Source of the DNA: Microscilla marina ATCC 23134
GTDB lineage: Bacteria; Bacteroidota; Bacteroidia; Cytophagales; Microscillaceae
Length of the DNA stretch: 42,016 nucleotides
Direction of reading: 5' to 3'
Assembly (NCBI RefSeq): GCF_000169175.1
Contig: NZ_AAWS01000067.1
Coordinates: forward strand, 1 to 42,016
In this document: piece after piece, positions 36,201 to 42,016 of the stretch
Numbering within the stretch: the stretch's first letter is position 1
Layout: the number at the start of each line of letters is the position of its first letter
Notes under the pieces: model-generated
What the model was told of the DNA's origin: nothing
The model's database searches: none
What the model saw: only the letters and a program-made list of their open reading frames with translations
Made by a program: the position numbers and the translations under genes

Positions 36201-38756
36201 GGGATATTCAATAATTTTGGAGGTTTTATTGTCGAGTACGTGCCTAAGCGAGCTGGCAAAATAACTCCGCATGGGGTCGTCCATGACCTTGGTTACCTTT
36301 TTGCCCAAAAAGTCTTGATCGTCAAAGAACAACTTGTCTTTATCGCCCCAAAAATTGGTGAAAATCAGGTTTTGATTAATCTCAAAAACAATGTCATTAA
36401 AAGACGTTAGAATAGCCTTCAGGCTTCGTTCGTTATTGGCGAGTCGTTCTTCGGCCGTTTTTTGTTGGGTAATGTCCCTGATAACCCCCACCAGTACTTT
36501 CTGGTTTTTATCGTCTCTAAAAATATCAATTTTTACCAGAATGTGCCTTTTTTCACCATTGAGGTTGGTAATTACCCGTTGATACTCAGCGGTGTTTCCG
36601 GTGCTAAATACTTGACTGTCTTTTTCTCTGAGCGTATGAGCATCTTCAGAAGCAAATATATCATAGTCGGTCTTGAGCAAAACCTGTTCGCGGGGTTTGC
36701 CTACCAATTCGCAGTAGGCTTCATTGACCGAAATAAACTCATACCTTTCGTTTTTTACAAACACTGGGTCTGGTATATGGTCGAGTACCTCAATCAAATA
36801 ATCGCGGGTTTGCTTAAGAGTAAATTCTGATTGTTTTCGCTCGGTAATGTTGCGGGTATTACCCTGTACATGCTTTAGCTTGCCTGCATCATCATAGACT
36901 GGAAACAGGTGGGTTTCTAACCATACCAACTCTCCATTTTTATGTTTAAACCTATACTCCAAAATCTGTAAAGCCCGGCTTTTGAGTACTTTGTGCCATA
37001 CACTTATCACATACGCCTGGTCTTCTTCGTATACCCATTCAATCACCTTTTGATGCATCATTTCCCCGTCTTTGTACCCAGTTAGCCCTTCTACAGAAGG
37101 CGATATGTAGGAAAAAAAACCTTCGTAGGTGTGCAGGCAAATCAGGTCATTGGTATTGTTGGCAATCAGGCGATACTTGGCTTCACTCTCGTGTAATTGC
37201 AGTTGTGTTTCTTTGAGGGGGGTAATTTCAAATGAATAGCCCAGCAAATAATGGGTGTTTTGCATGGGCAAAGGAATCAAACATTTGCCTGTTCTGAAAA
37301 AGTGACGGTGATTGTCTACTTCTATCTCTTCCTCCCAATTATCAGGCAAGTCGCCTTTTTTCAATAGTTCATCATCATCAAAAAACTTATCTGCCACTTT
37401 AGAAGGAAATATCTCCGCATCAGTTTTGCCAATTAACTGTTCAGGTTTTTTTCGCAGAAAATCTAGCATTGTTTGGTTTACAAACAACAATCTGCTGTTT
37501 TCATCTTTGATAAATACGTGAATAGGCAGGGTATTTAGAATACTTTCCAGCATTTGTTTTTGTTCCTGCAGCTCAATTTCTACCCTTTTTCGATCGGTAA
37601 TTTCAAGCCCCACCGACTGGAACTCTACCAGCTGGCCCTTTTCATCAAAAATAGGATAATCTGTCCAGCGCAACCAGATGTCTTCGGTTTGGTCTTCTAC
37701 CATTACTTTATACTCTTGAGTAATGGGGCGTTTCTCTTGAGCAATTTTTTTGAGCCGTTTTTTTACTGATGCGTGGTTTTCGGCGGGCACCATTTCCAGA
37801 AATGGAGTATTGATGAGATCGTCAGCTGTTTTATTAAAAAACTGGCAATATGCTTCATTGACAAAAGTAAGGGTAGTATCAGGTAAAAACCTGCAGAGAA
37901 TCTCTTGCTGTGTATTAATCACTGCCCGATAAAGTGCCTCGCTTTGCAATAGTTTTTGATTGGCTTCTTTGATTTCGGTAATATCGCGGGCAAGCCCCAA
38001 TACCTGAGTTACCTCACCCGATGCTTCCTGAGTAAACACTACATCTTTGGCCAATAGCCAGGCATAGCTACCTTCTTTGGTTTTAATCCGGTACTCTACA
38101 AAGTCTATTTCGCCCTTCTTGAGCGATACAAGCCCTTGGCGATAAGCAATGAGTTGAGAGAGGTCGTCAGGGTGGATCACTGATTTGAGCTGATCTAAAG
38201 GCAAAAAAGGTGCTTGATCAAGGGCAAACTTATTGTCATAAATACGGTTGCTATACACTAGTGACTCTTCGCGTAGATCATATACATAAATTAGGTCAGG
38301 GGTAGTTTGCAAAACCCCTTTCAAAAAATTGTGGTGAATGATGAGGTCATCTTTGCGTGCCTTTATTTGGGTCATATCGTGCAACATGACCACGTAGTTG
38401 CCGTGTGCTTCTTTATTTAGTATAAGTTGGCACTTCCATAGTTTTTCATCTTTGGTAGACACAGTCAATTGCTCAATACAAGGAGAAGCTTGAACCACTT
38501 TGTTTTCCAGAATAGCAAATAATGTTGTCGGGCTTGGTTGAGTGAGGTTGTTTTCTGCCAAATCCAATAATTCAAAATCCAGCAAAAAATGAGTGAGGTT
38601 AAGTTTGTTCACTACTTCGCTGCACGTATACCCCAGTTTATTTTCGGCTCCTTTGTTAAAAAACAGAATAGTTCCCTGGGCATCAGTTACTATCACAGGC
38701 GTAGTAGTGAGAGCGTTTAATATCGTGTCTGTGTGTAAATGATTATTTACTGACAT
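33270..38756 (-). CDS. Multi-PAS hybrid histidine kinase with REC and Hpt domains
   Basis: 1828 residues, no signal peptide or membrane segment, so a soluble cytosolic sensor. About ten PAS/PAC units follow one another, roughly at 10-130, 145-262, 275-392, 400-520, 525-645, 650-770, 780-895, 900-1015, 1025-1145 and 1155-1298. Most end with the D(I/V)T linker motif. Then come HisKA with FLSTMSHEIRTP (His1328) and HATPase with the N-box NQILTNLLGNAIKF, DSGIGI and GTGLGLSI. A receiver domain follows (VEDRKIN, Asp1627 in ILMDLLMPKMDG, Lys in SKPF) and finally an Hpt domain with VHNLKSSS (His1772). The chain His-Asp-His is complete, so only an outside response regulator is missing; none is adjacent. 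The M1 peptidase gene is divergent, with 544 bp between. Confidence 0.95.
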   Translation of the reverse strand: MSVNNHLHTDTILNALTTTPVIVTDAQGTILFFNKGAENKLGYTCSEVVNKLNLTHFLLDFELLDLAENNLTQPSPTTLFAILENKVVQASPCIEQLTVSTKDEKLWKCQLILNKEAHGNYVVMLHDMTQIKARKDDLIIHHNFLKGVLQTTPDLIYVYDLREESLVYSNRIYDNKFALDQAPFLPLDQLKSVIHPDDLSQLIAYRQGLVSLKKGEIDFVEYRIKTKEGSYAWLLAKDVVFTQEASGEVTQVLGLARDITEIKEANQKLLQSEALYRAVINTQQEILCRFLPDTTLTFVNEAYCQFFNKTADDLINTPFLEMVPAENHASVKKRLKKIAQEKRPITQEYKVMVEDQTEDIWLRWTDYPIFDEKGQLVEFQSVGLEITDRKRVEIELQEQKQMLESILNTLPIHVFIKDENSRLLFVNQTMLDFLRKKPEQLIGKTDAEIFPSKVADKFFDDDELLKKGDLPDNWEEEIEVDNHRHFFRTGKCLIPLPMQNTHYLLGYSFEITPLKETQLQLHESEAKYRLIANNTNDLICLHTYEGFFSYISPSVEGLTGYKDGEMMHQKVIEWVYEEDQAYVISVWHKVLKSRALQILEYRFKHKNGELVWLETHLFPVYDDAGKLKHVQGNTRNITERKQSEFTLKQTRDYLIEVLDHIPDPVFVKNERYEFISVNEAYCELVGKPREQVLLKTDYDIFASEDAHTLREKDSQVFSTGNTAEYQRVITNLNGEKRHILVKIDIFRDDKNQKVLVGVIRDITQQKTAEERLANNERSLKAILTSFNDIVFEINQNLIFTNFWGDKDKLFFDDQDFLGKKVTKVMDDPMRSYFASSLRHVLDNKTSKIIEYPSVQNGVKSWYSCTINYLPETSERQAGVSVLVTDVTSHKTAQRRLRQSEEQLQDFLDNASILIQSVDLEGTVHYVNKYWCKKLGYSKAEALRTNLIDLVVPEEQEDYRALLQHLKTEGGAQQISTRLITKDGKTLMLEGSINIRKDGKPLLTRSFLQDVTERNQAERAILEQNRLFEAFLENSPIGIQIYDKQGFSLQMNDAQKRILGLDSQETPKFNILQDERSQEAGLDFFYKAAYGGESIFLPRLETELVIKEEEGKAIQKEVCLNLIIFPIKNDYNEVEGVVTFTQDVSEQFTIEQELNESRYFIKSIADAIPNDVYVYDLEQERYVYTNTQYFKHSGFTIKEVDRGGLERIWDMIHPNDLPEIKAIFEEVYKGGEDMYEMSYRLACNLNNKKGKTHQSLDPTQLHQEGQKYVWVYDRLVPFKINVEGRVTQILGVVQNITDSKNFEEELIQAKQDAEKALQAKEQFLSTMSHEIRTPMNAVIGITHLLLEEDHKPEQLENLKTLKFSAENLLALINDILDYNKIEAGKISFERVDFNLREFINNIKHAFNYQAAEKGIELEFYVERDVPNLLIGDPVRLNQILTNLLGNAIKFTDKGFVVVKVQLQETLPDKQNIPHQEVSLLFSVKDSGIGIAPDKQSTIFERFTQADSDTTRRFGGTGLGLSITKYLIEHQGGEIGLHSELGKGSEFYFFLNFQVSKLKHLNGIISENQSNASSNLGNVVLLLVEDRKINRMVASKFLRRWGVEVDFAYNGEEAVKKVQTRQYDIILMDLLMPKMDGFAAARKIRNLAHYQDTPIIALSASTLSQEREKAFAVQMNDFVSKPFNPNELYHKIIKYVNKSSANLLSDQNIQTPEEPAMDTESYYNLSNVDDICQDDQEMRLELIRTFVDELTPAINNFTQAALAYNPEPMKVVVHNLKSSSVLFGTEKLLGALTEVRELSLNNASQNKMIPLIDQINRMVQYIVAGLKKEI

Positions 38757-39300
38757 TACTGAGTTTATATAATGATTATTGAATTATTTATTTGCTATAT
38801 TGTCTGTGGTATTGAGCATAGTAAAACAATATCAGCATCCACTCATTTGGCAATCCCTAATTACAGAATACTTCGATTACTCAATATGGTATTTAGCTGT
38901 TTAAATTCCTATTATTTAAGCAGAAACTACTACAAGGAGAGACCATTTGAGCAAACTTGTGGTAGCCTCCTTTATTACTTGTTTGGGCGGTCAATTGTTT
39001 TTGCTAAATCTGTGACAAATCCTGCTAATTTTACCACAATTTCGTTTTTGCAGATAAAATTATATAAACTTGAGCTTTGAAACTTTCTGTAGACAAGTAG
39101 TCACAAGTGATTAGCGGCAAACGACAAGTACCAACAAGTGATCAATATTAGTATTTTGTTCCAATTTGTCAGTTGAAGCACCAATGGTGATGCTATGAGC
39201 AAATTAGACTTGCCTGTAGCTGATGACTAAGCGCTTGTTGTTGTATTACTCAAAGCAGAAAGTAATAACAGTTGTCAATAAATTAATTTTTTATATCATA
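38757..39300. other. Divergent intergenic region, kinase / M1 peptidase
   Basis: Holds both promoters. A plus-strand frame at 38772-39080 shows no protein-like features and is not called. The stretch near 39194-39243 is a loose match of the dispersed repeat at 31297-31332. Confidence 0.45.
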
Positions 39301-41178
39301 ATGAATAAATACATAATATACGGGTGGTTGTTGCTGCTAATCAGCACAGCTCAAACTTATGCACAACGTTCGGGCGGCTACTGGCAACAGCAGGTTGACT
39401 ATAAGATGGAGATTGATTTCGATGCAACTACTCATCGTTTTACAGGCAAACAAAAAATAGTGTATACCAACAACTCGCCTGATGAACTGACACAGGTTTT
39501 TTATCATTTGTACTTCAATGCTTTTCAGCCAGGTAGTATGATGGATGTGCGCTCGCGTACCATCAAAGACCCCGACGGACGTGTAACAGATCGTATTTTT
39601 TACCTTAAACCCAATGAAATTGGTTACCAGAAAATTAAGTCACTCAAACAAGATGGCAAAGCCCTTACTTATAAAGTAGAAGGAACCATACTTGAGGTAA
39701 AGCTGAACAAAGCCATTCAGCCGGGAAAGAAAACCACTTTTGAGATGGAGTTTGAAGGGCAAGTACCTAAGCAAATCCGTCGCTCAGGACGCGACAACCG
39801 CGAAGGAGTAGCTTATTCTATGACTCAATGGTACCCTAAACTTGCCGAGTACGACCACCAGGGCTGGCACGCCAATCCTTACGTAGGTCGTGAGTTTCAC
39901 GGGGTATGGGGCGATTTTGATGTGAAAATTACCATGGATTCTTCTTATGTAATTGCTGCTTCAGGATACTTGCAAAACCCGGAAAAAATAGGGCATGGAT
40001 ATACTACCAAGAAAGTAAAAAGAGACAAGGGAGCCAAGCTTACCTGGCATTTCAAAGCGCCCAATGTGCACGACTTTGCCTGGGCTGCCGACAAAGAGTA
40101 CATTCACGATACTGCACCAGGACCTCATGGAGTTACTTTACACTTCTTTTATAAGAAAAGCCTGGCAGACCGCTACAAAAGCACTTGGAAAAAACTACCT
40201 GACTATACCGCCAAGGCGATGGCTTATGTAGGCAAAAACTTTGGGCAATATCCTTATAAGCAGTATTCGGTGATACAAGGTGGTGATGGTGGAATGGAAT
40301 ACGCCATGGCTACGCTCATTACCGGAAAACGACAGCTGGGCAGTTTGGTAGGAGTAACAGTACACGAAATGGTACATAGTTGGTATCAGATGGTGTTGGG
40401 TACCAACGAGAGCCTGTATTCCTGGATGGATGAGGGGTTCAATACTTATGTAACCAACCTTACCATGCAACACTTGTTTAGAGGCAGTGTAAAATTAAAC
40501 CCCAGTGGTTATCGTAGCTACCGAAGGTTGGTGGAGTCAGGAAAAGAAGAAGCACTTTCTACCCACGCTGACCACTTTAACACCAACCTTGCTTATGGTG
40601 CGGCGGCTTATACCAAAGGAAGCATTTTTGTAAATCAACTGAACTATATCATTGGCGAAGAAAATACAGCCAAAGGAATGTTGGAGTATTTCAATGCCTG
40701 GAAGTTTAAACACCCAACTGACATAGACTTTGTAAGAGTAATGGAGAAGGTGTCGGGACTAGAGTTAGACTGGTACCGTGAGTATTGGGTATTGAGCACC
40801 CATACTATAGACTATGGCATAAAAACAGTACAGGACAAAGGCGATAAGACCGAGGTGGTGCTGGAGCGCATAGGTAAGATGCCCATGCCAATAGAGGTAG
40901 TAGTGACCTACAACGATGGCAGCAAAGAAAAATACTACATGCCGTTGCGGATCATGCGTGGTGAAAAGCCCCAGGGCGATAAGAATATGAAACGTACTAT
41001 TAAACCCGACTGGCCCTGGACATTCCCCACGTATAGTTTAACCATTGATCGTAAACGAGGTGATATTGCCAAAATAGAAATTGACCCAAGTCTGTTGATG
41101 GCAGACATTGATCGTAAGAACAATGTATACCCTAAGAAAATAGATAGCCAAACTACTTTCCCTTCTGACAAGAAGTAG
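39301..41178 (+). CDS. Secreted M1-family metallopeptidase
   Basis: 625 residues from ATG 39301, where a signal peptide begins (MNKYIIYGWLLLLISTAQTYAQ). The in-frame ATG at 39223 would place 26 residues ahead of it. The N-terminal beta domain has YKMEIDFDATTHRFTGKQKIVYTN. The catalytic domain has GGMEYA (the GxMEN exopeptidase motif with Y for N) and VHEMVHSWYQ (His355, Glu356, His359). WMDEGFNTY (Glu378) gives the exact HExxH-x18-E spacing of M1. It is expected to be a periplasmic or surface aminopeptidase-like enzyme; no T9SS domain is seen at the C-terminus. It has its own terminator. Confidence 0.93.
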   Translation: MNKYIIYGWLLLLISTAQTYAQRSGGYWQQQVDYKMEIDFDATTHRFTGKQKIVYTNNSPDELTQVFYHLYFNAFQPGSMMDVRSRTIKDPDGRVTDRIFYLKPNEIGYQKIKSLKQDGKALTYKVEGTILEVKLNKAIQPGKKTTFEMEFEGQVPKQIRRSGRDNREGVAYSMTQWYPKLAEYDHQGWHANPYVGREFHGVWGDFDVKITMDSSYVIAASGYLQNPEKIGHGYTTKKVKRDKGAKLTWHFKAPNVHDFAWAADKEYIHDTAPGPHGVTLHFFYKKSLADRYKSTWKKLPDYTAKAMAYVGKNFGQYPYKQYSVIQGGDGGMEYAMATLITGKRQLGSLVGVTVHEMVHSWYQMVLGTNESLYSWMDEGFNTYVTNLTMQHLFRGSVKLNPSGYRSYRRLVESGKEEALSTHADHFNTNLAYGAAAYTKGSIFVNQLNYIIGEENTAKGMLEYFNAWKFKHPTDIDFVRVMEKVSGLELDWYREYWVLSTHTIDYGIKTVQDKGDKTEVVLERIGKMPMPIEVVVTYNDGSKEKYYMPLRIMRGEKPQGDKNMKRTIKPDWPWTFPTYSLTIDRKRGDIAKIEIDPSLLMADIDRKNNVYPKKIDSQTTFPSDKK

Positions 41179-41198
41179 GGGCAGTGAATGAAAGCCAT

Positions 41199-41243
41199 AA
41201 AAAACCGTTGTGTGGCCACATAAAACGCATAGCGGTTTTTTAT
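41199..41243 (+). terminator. Terminator of the M1 peptidase gene
   Basis: AAAAAACCG near 41199 pairs with CGGTTTTTT near 41233, with an inner TGTGGCCACA palindrome. It ends directly at the target duplication of the following MITE-like element. Confidence 0.75.
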
Positions 41244-41251
41244 TTATATTA

Positions 41252-41672
41252 CTGACCTTTCGCAGTACGTATTTTTGTTTTTAAGCAAAAAAATACAGTT
41301 TAGGACTAAGGTTGCGTCAGCTGGATTCAGCCTTAGTTTGTTGCCGTTAAGAATCTGTGAAACGAAGCCGAAAAGGCAGAGCCCCGAATCAAGTTCGGGA
41401 TTTTAAAACTTGGGCTTCGCCCTGCGGTTCGGCGTAGTGCAACAGATTTAGGCGAAACAAACTACAGCTGCGGGTTTTAGCCGAAAAGGCAGAGCTCGCC
41501 CCCAAAAAGGCTTCGGTTTTGATTACTTTTTTACCTGTAGAAAATCCATGATCCCGAACTTGATTCGGGGAAGTAATGGCTCACAGATACTCGAATCATT
41601 GCTTTTTATGAGCATATTTTGCTGAGTGGTATTTTTTCACAGAAAACAAATTTTTAACCTGCGAAAGGTCAG
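41252..41672. mobile_element. MITE-like non-autonomous element, 421 bp
   Basis: The ends are perfect 14-bp inverted repeats, CTGACCTTTCGCAG (41252-41265) and its complement (41659-41672). They are flanked on both sides by the 8-bp direct repeat TTATATTA (41244-41251 and 41673-41680), a likely target duplication. There is no gene inside. The interior has a perfect 20-bp inverted repeat (41382-41401 with 41551-41570) and a repeated AGCCGAAAAGGCAGAGC word (near 41366 and 41480), so the RNA would fold strongly. An 8-bp duplication and CTGA- ends would fit some IS4-like transposases, but the parent element is not in the window. Confidence 0.8.
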
Positions 41673-41770
41673 TTATATTACCTAATCAAGAGGGGCTATT
41701 TTGGGAGACATTGCCCAATAAATACACAAAATGAATAACAATTGAATACTAATTAAGAAGCCATAGGTCT

Positions 41771-42016
41771 ATGATGAAAATCTTTCAAAGAATAAGCTAT
41801 GCGATGTGGGTGTTTTTGCTGCTGAGCTGTAGCAACCAAAAAAAAGAATTGTCCTTTTGGGAAAAGAAACACGACTTGCCCGAACTTAGACAAATTCAGA
41901 ACAGACTAGACGCCTTACTGGATAAATACCAGCTAAAACCACGTTTTTTGAATGATACTACTGATGTATATACTGCGCTAGACGCACACAAGACAAAGTA
42001 TCCAGGCAATGTAAAA
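41771..42016 (+). CDS. Putative lipoprotein, 5' part only
   Basis: The frame opens at ATG 41771 (second ATG at 41774) and is still open at the window end after 82 codons. It begins MMKIFQRISYAMWVFLLLSCSNQKKEL: a signal sequence ending in the lipobox LLSC, so the mature protein should start with a lipidated Cys. The following part is charged and helical (FWEKKHDLPELRQIQNRLDAL). I do not recognise the family from this part. It starts about 90 bp after the MITE, which may affect its promoter. Confidence 0.7.
   Translation, partial: MMKIFQRISYAMWVFLLLSCSNQKKELSFWEKKHDLPELRQIQNRLDALLDKYQLKPRFLNDTTDVYTALDAHKTKYPGNVK

Noticed and set aside
38772-39080. Open frame of 102 codons upstream of the kinase gene
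   Set aside because: Composition is AT-driven and rich in unlikely Cys/Tyr/Leu mixes; it lies in the divergent promoter region and shows no motif.

Overview
The window looks like chromosomal DNA of a marine gliding Bacteroidota, most likely a Cytophagales member (Microscilla-like). The evidence is AT-rich DNA, two proteins with type IX secretion (T9SS) C-terminal sorting domains, a B-type fumarate reductase/succinate dehydrogenase (order C-A-B), a GH3-family protein, Bacteroidota-type -7 promoter boxes (TAnnTTTG) and very few Shine-Dalgarno sequences. The genus is an inference from style, not from a database match.

Layout. 1-3300: a head-to-tail pair of near-identical IS110-type elements (the left one runs off the window) next to REP-like palindromes and two identical 115-bp tandem repeats. 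3477-5309: secreted PhoD-like phosphatase (T9SS cargo). 5310-6814: gene-poor stretch ending in a decayed IS1-family transposase. 6866-12180: frdCAB (sdhCAB), a 5'-truncated Dcu C4-dicarboxylate transporter remnant, intact aspartase aspA, and a frameshifted remnant of type II L-asparaginase. Together these are the wreck of an asparagine -> aspartate -> fumarate -> succinate respiratory module. 12770-15043: secreted WD40-caspase protein. 15226-24606 (all minus): TPR/SpoIIE-type phosphatase, metallo-beta-lactamase-fold hydrolase, MoxR ATPase, GH3 protein, LptB with a long tail, RecJ. 24846-26604: a 37-residue membrane peptide convergent with an SDS22-like leucine-rich-repeat protein. 26605-27407: repeat-rich non-coding DNA. 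27408-32947: DUF4139-like secreted protein, an unrecognised radical SAM protein, an SDR, an orphan HsdR-N nuclease-like protein and a minimal T9SS cargo. 33270-38756: a cytosolic hybrid histidine kinase with about ten PAS domains, REC and Hpt. 39301-41178: M1 metallopeptidase. 41252-41672: a MITE-like element with 14-bp terminal inverted repeats and an 8-bp target duplication. 41771-end: start of a lipoprotein gene.

The most notable points are: (i) the IS110 transposase is split at an A10 run in a -1 frame relation, has a structured 284-nt leader that is a bridge-RNA candidate, and abuts REP-like palindromes; (ii) the aspartate/fumarate operon has lost its transporter and asparaginase while the enzymes between them stay intact; (iii) the MITE with its target duplication; (iv) a pair of matching inverted-repeat/promoter modules in front of the radical SAM gene and the HsdR-N gene.
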